A stretch of 8,285 bases of DNA from CAVPGH01 sp046726955 (GTDB lineage Bacteria; Acidobacteriota; Vicinamibacteria; Fen-336). Below, piece by piece: positions 1 to 6,532 of this stretch; positions within the stretch are counted from its first letter, which is position 1; each line of letters begins with the position of its first letter. The notes below the pieces were generated by a model. It saw only the letters and a program-made list of their open reading frames with translations. It searched no databases and was not told where the DNA came from. The stretch spans positions 1-8,285 of the forward strand of contig JBKPBQ010000609.1 of assembly GCA_046726955.1 (NCBI GenBank), read 5' to 3'. Position numbers and translations under genes: made by a program.

Positions 1-1056
1 CGAGTCGGTGGACATGTCGGCGGCGAGCATGGCCGCGATCATGAGGCCCGTGAGCCCCACCGGCAGGAAGGGACCGAGCCAGGAGGGCATCGCGGTCAGC
101 GTCGTGACGCCCGGAGTGCCCGGAGGCAGCGCCTGCAGGGCTGCGATTCCCCACAGCCCCGGGATCAGGAAGCGACAGACGAAGAAGAAGGCCGTCCCCG
201 TGTACACCTTCTGGCCCGTTCGCGCGTCCTTGGCCGCCATCACGCGCTGGATCGTGGTCTGCCACGTCAAGACGACGGCGAGGTTCAGGCAGGCGTTGAA
301 CAGCACGTAGGCCCACCCCATCTCCGGGTTCACGATCGGGTTGAAGCCGGCGGCGCCGTAGTGGCGATCGACGGTCTCCGCGAGGCTCGAGAAGCCGATC
401 TTAGACAGCACGAGCACCGTCACCGCCACGAGCCCCACGCTCATCACGACGAACTGCAGGAAGTCCGTGACGAGCACGGAGAGCATGCCGCCGAGGATCG
501 TGTAGACCGCGACCATGATCAGGAGGGCGGTCATCCAGATCTCGAGGCGGTGCGCGGAAGCCCAGCTCCCCGTCGCCGCGGCGCCGCTCGTCCCGGCGAG
601 ACCGGTCACGGTCATCAGGAACTCGCCGCCCGTGCGGAGGAAGACGCCCATGTTCAGCAGCCCGCCGAGCACGATGACGACACCCGAGGCTCGGCGCACG
701 CCCGGCCCGAAGCGCTTCTCGAAGAGCTCGGGCAGCGTCATGACGCCCGCGTCGCGGAGCGGCTTGATGCAGAAGCCCGTCACGCCGACGACGAACATGG
801 CGATAGCCATCAGGATTCCCGGAGTCGCACCGGCGAAGCCGAAGCGGTACCCGGCCTCCGCCGTGTACATGCAGGTCACGATCCCGAACTCGGTGGCGGC
901 GAGCGAGGCGATGCCGAGGTGGACGTCCATCTCGCGGCCCGCGACCAGGAAGTCCTCGACGCCGCCCACGTATCGGCGGACCCAGATGCCCGCGGCCATC
1001 GTGGCCAGCAGGTAGAGGCCGACGATGCTGCCGTCGATCCAGCCGAAATGGCTCAC
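1..1056 (-). CDS. Sodium:solute symporter (SSS family), 3' end beyond window
   Basis: Inner-membrane transporter that uses a sodium gradient to import a small solute (family role). Reading down from GTG 1056 gives 352 uninterrupted residues to the window edge. Family marks, in order: a first hydrophobic segment after IDGSIVGLY (about 8-25), the post-helix motif VEDFLVAGRE (33-42), TLPELFEKRFG (107-117), YTILGGMLSVLVTDFLQ (185-201), WQTTIQRVMAAKDAR (265-279), and a terminal helix ending LAADMSTDS (344-352). S349 and T350 match the Ser/Thr pair of the sodium site of PutP/vSGLT in transmembrane helix 8 (known for the family). Family members usually have 450-600 residues, so the last 100-200 or more lie left of the window. 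The GTG start is fixed by GGAGGTG 4 nt upstream. The gene is divergent from the catabolic operon and shares its control region, so it probably imports that operon's substrate. Specificity cannot be read: sugars, sialic acids, carboxylates and amino acids are all known SSS substrates. Confidence 0.94.
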   Translation of the reverse strand, partial: MSHFGWIDGSIVGLYLLATMAAGIWVRRYVGGVEDFLVAGREMDVHLGIASLAATEFGIVTCMYTAEAGYRFGFAGATPGILMAIAMFVVGVTGFCIKPLRDAGVMTLPELFEKRFGPGVRRASGVVIVLGGLLNMGVFLRTGGEFLMTVTGLAGTSGAAATGSWASAHRLEIWMTALLIMVAVYTILGGMLSVLVTDFLQFVVMSVGLVAVTVLVLSKIGFSSLAETVDRHYGAAGFNPIVNPEMGWAYVLFNACLNLAVVLTWQTTIQRVMAAKDARTGQKVYTGTAFFFVCRFLIPGLWGIAALQALPPGTPGVTTLTAMPSWLGPFLPVGLTGLMIAAMLAADMSTDS

Positions 1057-1060
1057 CCGC

Positions 1061-1067
1061 CACCTCC
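1061..1067 (-). promoter_or_regulatory. Ribosome binding site of the SSS transporter
   Basis: On the minus strand this reads GGAGGTG. The GGAGG core lies 6 nt before GTG 1056, which decides the start codon. It is the strongest Shine-Dalgarno match in the window. Confidence 0.8.
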
Positions 1068-1072
1068 GGTTC

Positions 1073-1102
1073 TTGAAGGGGAGCTGCGAAAGGGAGTATA
1101 AG
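1073..1102 (+). promoter_or_regulatory. Candidate sigma70-type promoter for the six-gene operon
   Basis: TTGAAG (1073-1078, 4 of 6 to TTGACA), an 18-nt spacer and TATAAG (1097-1102, 5 of 6 to TATAAT). The start point would fall near 1109, leaving a leader of about 47 nt before GTG 1156. That puts the inverted repeat at 1105-1129 over the start point, a usual place for a repressor site. The -10 overlaps the -10 of the divergent transporter promoter, so the two promoters could not easily be occupied together. Confidence 0.45.
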
Positions 1103-1123
1103 CTAACGAAACTGATGTTTGAT
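1095..1123 (-). promoter_or_regulatory. Candidate sigma70-type promoter for the SSS transporter
   Basis: On the minus strand a -10 box TATACT (1100-1095, 5 of 6 to TATAAT) lies about 40 nt upstream of the GTG start. A -35 at the usual distance (around 1118-1123, ATCAAA) is a poor match, so this promoter may need an activator. The AT-rich -10 core is shared with the opposing plus-strand promoter. The inverted repeat at 1105-1129 lies over its spacer and -35 region. Confidence 0.45.
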
Positions 1124-1129
1124 TTCGTT
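1105..1129. promoter_or_regulatory. Inverted repeat, candidate operator in the divergent control region
   Basis: AACGAAA (1105-1111) and its exact reverse complement TTTCGTT (1123-1129) are separated by 11 nt. The arm centres are 18 nt apart, just under two helical turns, as expected for a dimeric regulator. The stretch 1095-1140 is about 33% GC (my count) in a window otherwise far richer in GC, which favours a control function over chance. Its place between two divergent genes suggests joint control of import and catabolism. No regulator gene lies in the window, so the binding protein is unknown. Confidence 0.5.
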
Positions 1130-1155
1130 TTGCTTCGAATGGCACGGGGGGTGGG

Positions 1156-2163
1156 GTGAAGATCTACAAGGCCGGGCTGCTGGGCGGCGGCGACTTCGCC
1201 CGCATCCAGAGCCCGATCCTCGCGAAGAGCCAACGGGTCCGGGTGGGGGCCGTCTACGACCCCGACCCCGAGGCGGCCCGGGTGACGGCGGAGCGTCTGG
1301 GGGCTCCGGTCGTCGCGACGCCCGAGGCGATCTTCGCGGATCGATCGATCGACATAGCACTCGTCTTCACCCCGCCCTTCGTGCGCCGTCCTCTCGTCGA
1401 GCAGGCGCTCGCCGCCGGCAAGAAGATCGTCACGACGAAGCCGCTCGCCCCGACGCTCGAGGACGCGCGCGCCATCTCGGAGGCGACGAAGGACGGCCGC
1501 TGCCTCGTCATCTACAAGAGGACGGGCAACGCGCAGGTCCAGACGCTCAAGAAGGTCCTCGACTCCGGCGAGTTCGGCCGCCTCGCGCTCTACAAGCACG
1601 ACTGGATCCACCACTACCCGTACTGGGCGCCCTGGGCGATCGACCCCAAGAAGAACGGCGGGCCGCTCGTGGACGCGCTCATCCACAACCTGAACACGGC
1701 TCGGCATCTCGCGGGGCGCGAAGTCGTGGGGCTCGGCTACCACGGCTATCGCCTGACGCAGACCTTCCCCATCCCGGACACGGAGCTGCTGGTGGTGGAC
1801 TTCGAAGGAGGGGCGACGGCGCACCTGTCGATCACCTGGGCCGCCGACCTCGCGATCTACGACCGCAAGGCCAACGACCGCGAGCGCATCGACATCAACT
1901 ACGTCGTCACGTCGGACCGCTACCTGCTACGCTTCGAGACGCGCGAGGGACGGCCGATGCTGCTGGCCACGCGCGACGGCATGATCCGCCTCTACCCCGT
2001 CGAGACACCGGCGCAGACGCTCTACGACCGCTATGTCGGCGACATCGAGGAAGGCCGGCCCGTCGAGTCGAGCGCGCAGGAGGCGTATCGCGACATCGAG
2101 CTGGCGCTCCTGGCCACGGCTCACCCCACAGCGCGGCCGGTGCCTCCCGCCGGGGGCCGGTAG
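1156..2163 (+). CDS. Gfo/Idh/MocA family NAD(P)-dependent oxidoreductase
   Basis: Cytosolic 335-residue dehydrogenase of the family that oxidises or reduces sugars, inositols, amino sugars and their derivatives; that length is usual. The N-terminal Rossmann fold starts at once with AGLLGGGDFA (6-15), and YDPDPEAA (34-41) follows the second strand. TTKPLAPTLEDA (93-104) is the family's EKP motif with T in place of E; K95 is the presumed catalytic lysine. GGPLVDALIHNLNTARHL (168-185) is the C-terminal domain signature with D173 and H177, the usual partners of that lysine. A beta-rich C-terminal domain follows. GTG 1156 is the only start that places the nucleotide loop correctly; its ribosome site is just a G-rich run (1146-1151). 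It is the first gene of the operon, and SDR follows after 15 nt. The exact substrate cannot be told from sequence. Confidence 0.94.
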   Translation: MKIYKAGLLGGGDFARIQSPILAKSQRVRVGAVYDPDPEAARVTAERLGAPVVATPEAIFADRSIDIALVFTPPFVRRPLVEQALAAGKKIVTTKPLAPTLEDARAISEATKDGRCLVIYKRTGNAQVQTLKKVLDSGEFGRLALYKHDWIHHYPYWAPWAIDPKKNGGPLVDALIHNLNTARHLAGREVVGLGYHGYRLTQTFPIPDTELLVVDFEGGATAHLSITWAADLAIYDRKANDRERIDINYVVTSDRYLLRFETREGRPMLLATRDGMIRLYPVETPAQTLYDRYVGDIEEGRPVESSAQEAYRDIELALLATAHPTARPVPPAGGR

Positions 2164-2178
2164 CCGTCGGTCAGCCGG

Positions 2179-2976
2179 ATGCGAGCCGACGCACTCTCCG
2201 GCAAGGTGGTCGTGGTCGTCGGGGGGACGAGCGGCATCGGGCTCTCGGGAGTGCGGGCCTGCGTCGCCGCCGGTGCGCGCGTAGTCGCCGTGGGGCTGCC
2301 CGCGGACGGGTCGGACGGGCTCGAGGCGGAGCTGGGATCCGCATGCCGCGTGATGATCGGAGATGCCCGCGACTCGAACACGCCTCGCTCGGCGATCTCC
2401 CGGGCGGTGGCCGAGCTCGGAGGATTCGACGCGCTCTACCATGTAGCTGGAGGCAGTGGGCGCTCGTTCGGCGACGGCCCCCTGCACGAGGCCACGGATG
2501 AGGCCTTCTCGGAGACGCTGCGCTTGAACCTCACGTCCGTCTTCTATTCGAACCGCGCGGCGGTCCAGCACTGGCTGAAGCACGGCACGCCGGGCGCGGT
2601 GCTGAACCTCGGCTCCGTCTCCGGCTTCTCGCCGTCTCCGCGCCACTTCGATACACATGTCTACGCGGCGGCCAAGGCGGGCCTGGAAGGCCTGACGGTG
2701 GCCGCCGCCGCGTACTACGCGCCGCGCGGCATCCGCTTCAACGCGCTGCTTCCCGGCCTCACCGACACGCCGGGCAGCCGCCGCGCCATGGCCGACGCGC
2801 AGATCCAGGCCTTCATCCGCGGCAAGCAGCCGCTCGACGGCGGCCGCGCCGCCCGGCCGAGCGACCTGGACGCGGCCGTCGTCTTCTTCCTCTCCGACGA
2901 GTCGCGGTTCGTCACCGGGCAGATGCTGGCTGTTGACGGCGGCTGGTCCGTGACCGAGGGCGGCGCGCGGGGCTGA
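2179..2976 (+). CDS. Short-chain dehydrogenase/reductase (SDR), classical type
   Basis: A 265-residue cytosolic NAD(P)-dependent oxidoreductase of classical SDR length; it interconverts a hydroxyl and a carbonyl. Motifs: cofactor loop GGTSGIG (15-21); D62-A63-R64 at the adenine contact; VAGG (89-92) where the family usually has NNAG; N117 in LRLNLTS; S146 in NLGSVSG; Y162 and K166 (YAAAK); LLPGLTDTP (190-198); and the C-terminal VTGQMLAVDGGWS (245-257). The catalytic Asn, Ser, Tyr and Lys are therefore all present. The Ser-Tyr distance is 16 residues rather than the common 13, a small insertion in the loop after the serine. The ATG has little ribosome binding sequence, and with a 15-nt gap from the previous gene translation is probably coupled. 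It may act next to the Gfo/Idh/MocA enzyme in a two-step oxidation or an epimerisation through a keto intermediate (inference). Confidence 0.94.
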   Translation: MRADALSGKVVVVVGGTSGIGLSGVRACVAAGARVVAVGLPADGSDGLEAELGSACRVMIGDARDSNTPRSAISRAVAELGGFDALYHVAGGSGRSFGDGPLHEATDEAFSETLRLNLTSVFYSNRAAVQHWLKHGTPGAVLNLGSVSGFSPSPRHFDTHVYAAAKAGLEGLTVAAAAYYAPRGIRFNALLPGLTDTPGSRRAMADAQIQAFIRGKQPLDGGRAARPSDLDAAVVFFLSDESRFVTGQMLAVDGGWSVTEGGARG

Positions 2977-2979
2977 AGG

Positions 2980-4641
2980 ATGCGCTACGCGATCGGCATC
3001 GACCTCGGCGGGACGAACGTCAAGCTGGGCTCGTTCTCGGAAGAGGGACAGGTGCTCGAAGAGCGCTCCTTCGAGACACGCGACGGCGAAGGTCGCTGGC
3101 CCGAGCTCATCCGCGAGTCCGTTCACGCTCTCGAATCGGCCCGCGGCTCTCGGGCTTCCGCGATCGGCATCGCGACGCCGGGCCTGCCCACGCCGGACCT
3201 CCAGCGAGTGGGAGCGCTCCAGGGCCGGCTCCAGGGCCTCGTCGGCCTCGACTGGGCGGAGCTGCTCCGGACGCGCGCCACCATACGTGTCCTCAACGAC
3301 GCGCAAGCCGCGCTCCTCGGCGAGGCCTGGCGAGGCGCCGCCGTCGGCTGCGCCAACGCGGTCCTCCTCACGCTCGGGACGGGTGTGGGCGGCGCGATCC
3401 TCCTCGATGGGCGGCTGCTGCGCGGCCACATCGGCCGGGCCGGACACTTCGGACACCTTTCCCTCGATCCCGACGGCCCGCCGCCACTGACAACTCCGGT
3501 GCCCGGCGCCCTCGAGACGTTCATCGGCAACGCCAACGTCGCCCAGCGGACGAGCGGCCGCTTCCAGTCGACGGACGAGCTCGTGGCCGCGCACCGGGCC
3601 GGCGACCCGCAAGCCACCGAGGCCTGGCTGCGCTCCGTCCACCGCCTGGCCTGCGGGATCTCCTCGATCGCCAACGCCGTCGATCCCGAGGTCGTCATCC
3701 TCGGCGGCGGCATCGCCCGCGCGGGGCCGGCGCTCTTCGAGCCGCTCGGCCGGTTCCTGGACGCCGTCGAGTGGCGGCCGCTCGGCGGCAGGGTCCGGAT
3801 CGTACCTGCCGCCCTCGGCGAGGGCGCGGGTGCGTTAGGCGCCGCCCGGGCCGCCCTCGAGGCGGGGCCGGCCGGCGAGTACCTGGCGAAGTCCCGGGGC
3901 CTCCTCGCCGCGGTGGAGGGCCAGCAGAGCTCGATCGCCCGGGCTGCCGACTGGTTCGCCGAGGCGATCCTCGCCGACCGCATGGTCCACGTCTTCGGCA
4001 GCGGCCACAGCCGGATCCTCGTCGAGGAGATGTGGCCGCGCTACGGCTCGTTCCCCGGCTTCAACCCGATCGTCGAGCTGTCCCTGACCTTCCACAACCT
4101 CGTGGTGGGGGCGAACGGCCAGCGCCAGGCCATGTTCCTCGAGAACGTCTCCGGCCTCGCCGAGCGGATCCTGCGTAACTACGACGTGCGCCCGCCCGAC
4201 GCGGCGCTCGTCGCCTCGTCGAGCGGCAGCGGTGTCGTCGCCGTGGAGATGGCGGAAGGCTTCCGGCAGCGCGGGGTGAAGGTCGTGGCCATCGTGAGCC
4301 GGGCCCACGCGGAGGCCAGCCCGTCGCGCCATCCGGAAGGCCGGAGACTCCAGGACGTCGCCGATCTCGTGCTGGACACCGGAGCCCCGGCGGGCGACGC
4401 GATGGTGCGCGTGCCCGGCCTCGACACACCCGTTTCGCCGGGCTCGACGGTGGGAGGCGCCCTCCTCGTGAATGCGGTCAAGGCCGAGGTCGCGGCGCGC
4501 CTCGCCGCTGCGGGCAAGCCTCCGCGTGTCCTCACGGCTCCCGCGGTGGTGGGGGCGGAGCGATCGGCCGCGCTGTTCGAGTCGGCCTACGACGAGCACG
4601 CGCGGCGGCTCGCGCGTCTCTACGAGAGGCTGGGATCGTGA
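2980..4641 (+). CDS. ROK-family sugar kinase fused to a UPF0309-type SIS domain
   Basis: A 553-residue two-domain protein with one uninterrupted frame. Residues 1 to about 295 are a ROK kinase: phosphate loop IDLGGTNVKLG (7-17), the ND pair N106-D107 (D107 the likely catalytic base), GTGVGG (133-138), AGHFGH (154-159), GALE (176-179) and VILGGGIARAGP (239-250). Residues about 300-553 are a sugar-phosphate-binding SIS domain of the UPF0309/SIS_2 type: FGSGHSRIL (339-347), ASSSGSG (412-418), SRHPEGRRLQDVADLV (449-464), GDAMV (472-476) and PGSTVGGALLVNAV (487-500). In the ROK half the CxCGxxGC zinc motif is absent, and the usual Glu of GExGH is H156, although H159 and E179 remain. The ATP-site residues look intact, so activity is plausible. 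The fusion suggests that a sugar is phosphorylated and then isomerised, or that the SIS half senses the product. It starts 3 nt after SDR and overlaps the next gene by 4 nt. Confidence 0.92.
   Translation: MRYAIGIDLGGTNVKLGSFSEEGQVLEERSFETRDGEGRWPELIRESVHALESARGSRASAIGIATPGLPTPDLQRVGALQGRLQGLVGLDWAELLRTRATIRVLNDAQAALLGEAWRGAAVGCANAVLLTLGTGVGGAILLDGRLLRGHIGRAGHFGHLSLDPDGPPPLTTPVPGALETFIGNANVAQRTSGRFQSTDELVAAHRAGDPQATEAWLRSVHRLACGISSIANAVDPEVVILGGGIARAGPALFEPLGRFLDAVEWRPLGGRVRIVPAALGEGAGALGAARAALEAGPAGEYLAKSRGLLAAVEGQQSSIARAADWFAEAILADRMVHVFGSGHSRILVEEMWPRYGSFPGFNPIVELSLTFHNLVVGANGQRQAMFLENVSGLAERILRNYDVRPPDAALVASSSGSGVVAVEMAEGFRQRGVKVVAIVSRAHAEASPSRHPEGRRLQDVADLVLDTGAPAGDAMVRVPGLDTPVSPGSTVGGALLVNAVKAEVAARLAAAGKPPRVLTAPAVVGAERSAALFESAYDEHARRLARLYERLGS
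4624..4629 (+). promoter_or_regulatory. Ribosome binding site inside the ROK-SIS gene, for the MetE-like gene
   Basis: GAGAGG ends 8 nt before GTG 4638. It supports that start, which overlaps the upstream stop as GTGA. Confidence 0.5.
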
Positions 4642-5675
4642 AGGAACGGCCGCTGCGCACCACCGTGATCGGCAGCTACCCGCTGCCGGGCTGGCTCGAG
4701 TTCGCCTCCCAGCACCTGGACCACTTCGGCGAGAGCGACCGCGAGGAGCTGCAGGAAGACGCCGTCATCGCCGCCGTCCACGACCAGGTGGCGGCGGGGC
4801 TCGACGTCATCACGGACGGCGAGCCCACGCGGCTCGACTTCAACCTGTCGTTCTACGGCCACCTCGACGGCATCGAGCGCGAGACCGCGCCGAGGCGCCG
4901 CTTCGGCCCGCCCGGCCACGACCAGCGCGGCCGGCACCGCGTGGTCGGCGTTCTCCAGGCTCCCGAGGGATTGGGTGTCGTCGCCGAGTTCCAGCGTCTC
5001 CGGCGCGTCGCCCCCGCCGGGCCCACGCTGAAGGCGAGCGTCCCCGGACCGTACACGCTCGCGGGACGGCTCGAGCCGAACGACCACTATCGCGATCGCT
5101 ACGCGCTGACGGAGGGTCTGCTGCCCGTGGTGCGGGACGAGCTCGAGGCGCTCGTCGCGGCGGGCTGCCGCGAGATCTGCGTGGACGAGCCATCGATGAG
5201 CTGCTACGCGTACCGCGAGGACGCGCGGCGGCTCGTGGACATCCTGAACCGCACCGTGGCGCCGGTGCGCGGACGGGCCCGCCTTTCGACCCACCTCTGC
5301 TTCGGCAACTACAAGGGGCGCGCGGTCGCCCCGCGCCGCTACGGCCCGCTCTTCCCCGCCTTCCTGGAGGCCGCGGTGGACGAGATCCACGTCGAGATGG
5401 CGAGCCGCGAGTTCTCCGAGGTCGAGGTCATACGGGCGATCGCGGAGACGAAGGACGTCGCGGTGGGAATCGTGGACGTGAAGAGCTACTGGGTCGAGCC
5501 GCCGGAGACGATCGCGGATCGCGTTCGGCTCTGCCTGCGGCACGCGCCGGCGGAGAAGCTGTCGTTCGCCCCCGACTGCGGCCTGAGCCAGACCGCGCGG
5601 TGGGCGGCGCGGGCCAAGCTCGCGAGCCTCGTGGCGGGGGTCGCGCGAGTGCGCTCCGAGATCGGGCTGGCGTGA
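4638..5675 (+). CDS. MetE-like zinc-dependent alkyltransferase (cobalamin-independent methionine synthase core family)
   Basis: A 345-residue single-barrel protein matching only the catalytic C-terminal half of MetE; full MetE has about 750 residues. This family includes core methionine synthases and epoxyalkane:coenzyme M transferase; all use zinc to activate a thiol for alkyl transfer or thiol addition. Seen here: TTVIGSYP (8-15), the barrel opening; DGEPTRLD (60-67), matching MetE's GExxRxDM with E62 at the homocysteine-binding Glu; VPGPYTLAGR (135-144); VDEPS (182-186), D183 matching MetE's homocysteine-binding Asp; STHLCFGN (217-224) with ligands H219 and C221; HVEMASRE (251-258) with E253; and APDCGLSQTARWA (311-323) with C314. 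All four zinc ligands are present, so it should be active. The start is GTG inside the upstream stop (GTGA). True methionine synthesis is possible, but the neighbours point to alkyl transfer on a catabolic substrate (inference). Confidence 0.88.
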   Translation: MKERPLRTTVIGSYPLPGWLEFASQHLDHFGESDREELQEDAVIAAVHDQVAAGLDVITDGEPTRLDFNLSFYGHLDGIERETAPRRRFGPPGHDQRGRHRVVGVLQAPEGLGVVAEFQRLRRVAPAGPTLKASVPGPYTLAGRLEPNDHYRDRYALTEGLLPVVRDELEALVAAGCREICVDEPSMSCYAYREDARRLVDILNRTVAPVRGRARLSTHLCFGNYKGRAVAPRRYGPLFPAFLEAAVDEIHVEMASREFSEVEVIRAIAETKDVAVGIVDVKSYWVEPPETIADRVRLCLRHAPAEKLSFAPDCGLSQTARWAARAKLASLVAGVARVRSEIGLA

Positions 5676-6532
5676 TCGAGCCGGTCCTCGCCGACGACGC
5701 CTTCCTGGCCGACGTCGCCTCGTCGCGGAAGGAGGAGACCGGTTTCCGCCTCTGGTGGCTCGGCCAGAGCGGGTTCCTCCTGCAGTGGCGCGGCCGGCAC
5801 CTGCTGCTCGACCCGTATCTGTCGGAATCGCTCACGAAGAAGTACGCGGAGACGGACAAGCCCCACGTGCGGATGACGCGCCGGGTCGTGGCTCCGGAGA
5901 GGCTCGACTTCGTGGATGTCGTGACCTCCAGCCACAACCACACGGACCACCTCGACGCGGAGACGCTCCTGCCCCTCTGGCGCGTGAACCCGCGGCTGGA
6001 GCTCGTCGCCCCCGAGGCGAACCGGGAGTTCGTGGCGGAGCGCCTCCACTGCCCGCCCTCGTGGCCGCGCGGCCTCGACGACGGCCAGTCGGTGGTCGTC
6101 GCCGACTTCCGGATCACCGCGGTTCCCGCCGCGCACGAGCAGATCGACCGCGACGCCGCCGGCCGCTGCCACCACCTCGGGTACGTCGTGGCCTTCGGTC
6201 CGCATTCGCTCTATCACCCCGGCGACTGCGTGCCCTACGAGGGACAGGTCGAGAAGCTCCGGCCGTTCGGCGTTGCGCTCGCGCTCCTGCCCATCAACGG
6301 CCGCGCCCCCGAGCGGCGCGTCCCCGGCAACTTCACGGGCGAGGAAGCGGCGCGCCTCGCCCACGCGATCGGCGCGCGGCTCGTGGTGCCCTGCCACTAC
6401 GAGATGTTCGAGTTCAACACCGCCTCGCCCGACGCCTTCGTGGCCGAATGCCGGCGGCTCGGGCAGGCCCATCGCGTGATGCGCGCCGGCGAGCGCCTGA
6501 CGGAGGCGGACCTCCCGAAGGCCGGAGCGTGA
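5672..6532 (+). CDS. UlaG-like metallo-beta-lactamase-fold hydrolase
   Basis: A 286-residue cytosolic metal-dependent hydrolase related to UlaG, the L-ascorbate-6-phosphate lactonase, but shorter than E. coli UlaG (about 354). Seen: WWLGQSGFLLQW (28-39) and LLLDPYLS (44-51), the first strands; SSHNHTDHLD (86-95), the HxHxDH metal motif; PAAHE (152-156) with H155; HPGD (182-185) with bridging D185; LLPINGR (205-211); and VPCHYEMFEFN (239-249) with H242. The metal site is complete. The frame stays open far upstream, but that part is antiparallel noise over the MetE-like gene; GTG 5672, overlapping the previous stop as GTGA, puts the fold's first strand near residue 25, so it is chosen. In this operon it could open a lactone made by the dehydrogenases or act on a phosphorylated sugar derivative. 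Other hydrolytic roles, such as phosphodiester cleavage, are not excluded. Confidence 0.9.
   Translation: MIEPVLADDAFLADVASSRKEETGFRLWWLGQSGFLLQWRGRHLLLDPYLSESLTKKYAETDKPHVRMTRRVVAPERLDFVDVVTSSHNHTDHLDAETLLPLWRVNPRLELVAPEANREFVAERLHCPPSWPRGLDDGQSVVVADFRITAVPAAHEQIDRDAAGRCHHLGYVVAFGPHSLYHPGDCVPYEGQVEKLRPFGVALALLPINGRAPERRVPGNFTGEEAARLAHAIGARLVVPCHYEMFEFNTASPDAFVAECRRLGQAHRVMRAGERLTEADLPKAGA
6517..6521 (+). promoter_or_regulatory. Ribosome binding site for the FAD oxidoreductase gene
   Basis: GAAGG, 7 nt before GTG 6529 and inside the end of the hydrolase gene. It supports GTG 6529 over later in-frame starts. Confidence 0.5.

Noticed and set aside
8..1101. Plus-strand open frames opposite the SSS transporter (8-310, 361-1101, 515-1015)
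   Set aside because: His/Arg/Asp-rich or motif-free translations antisense to a clear membrane transporter.
2132..2179. CCGG-rich small inverted repeats between the Gfo/Idh/MocA and SDR genes
   Set aside because: Short CCGG palindromes are expected by chance at this GC content, and most of the stretch is still coding.
1927..3642. Long minus-strand open frame (571 codons) opposite the first three operon genes
   Set aside because: It is rich in Arg, Ala, Gly and Glu with no recognisable fold, and it overlaps three well-supported plus-strand genes. It is the usual antisense shadow in very GC-rich DNA.
4472..5671. Upstream extension of the UlaG-like hydrolase frame, apparently giving a 686-residue protein
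   Set aside because: The extra 400 codons are Arg-rich noise over the ROK-SIS and MetE-like genes. The fold begins only after GTG 5672.
5755..6528. Upstream extension of the FAD oxidoreductase frame, apparently giving a 796-residue protein
   Set aside because: The dinucleotide loop GSGHNS lies 11 residues after GTG 6529. The earlier part is a shadow of the hydrolase gene.
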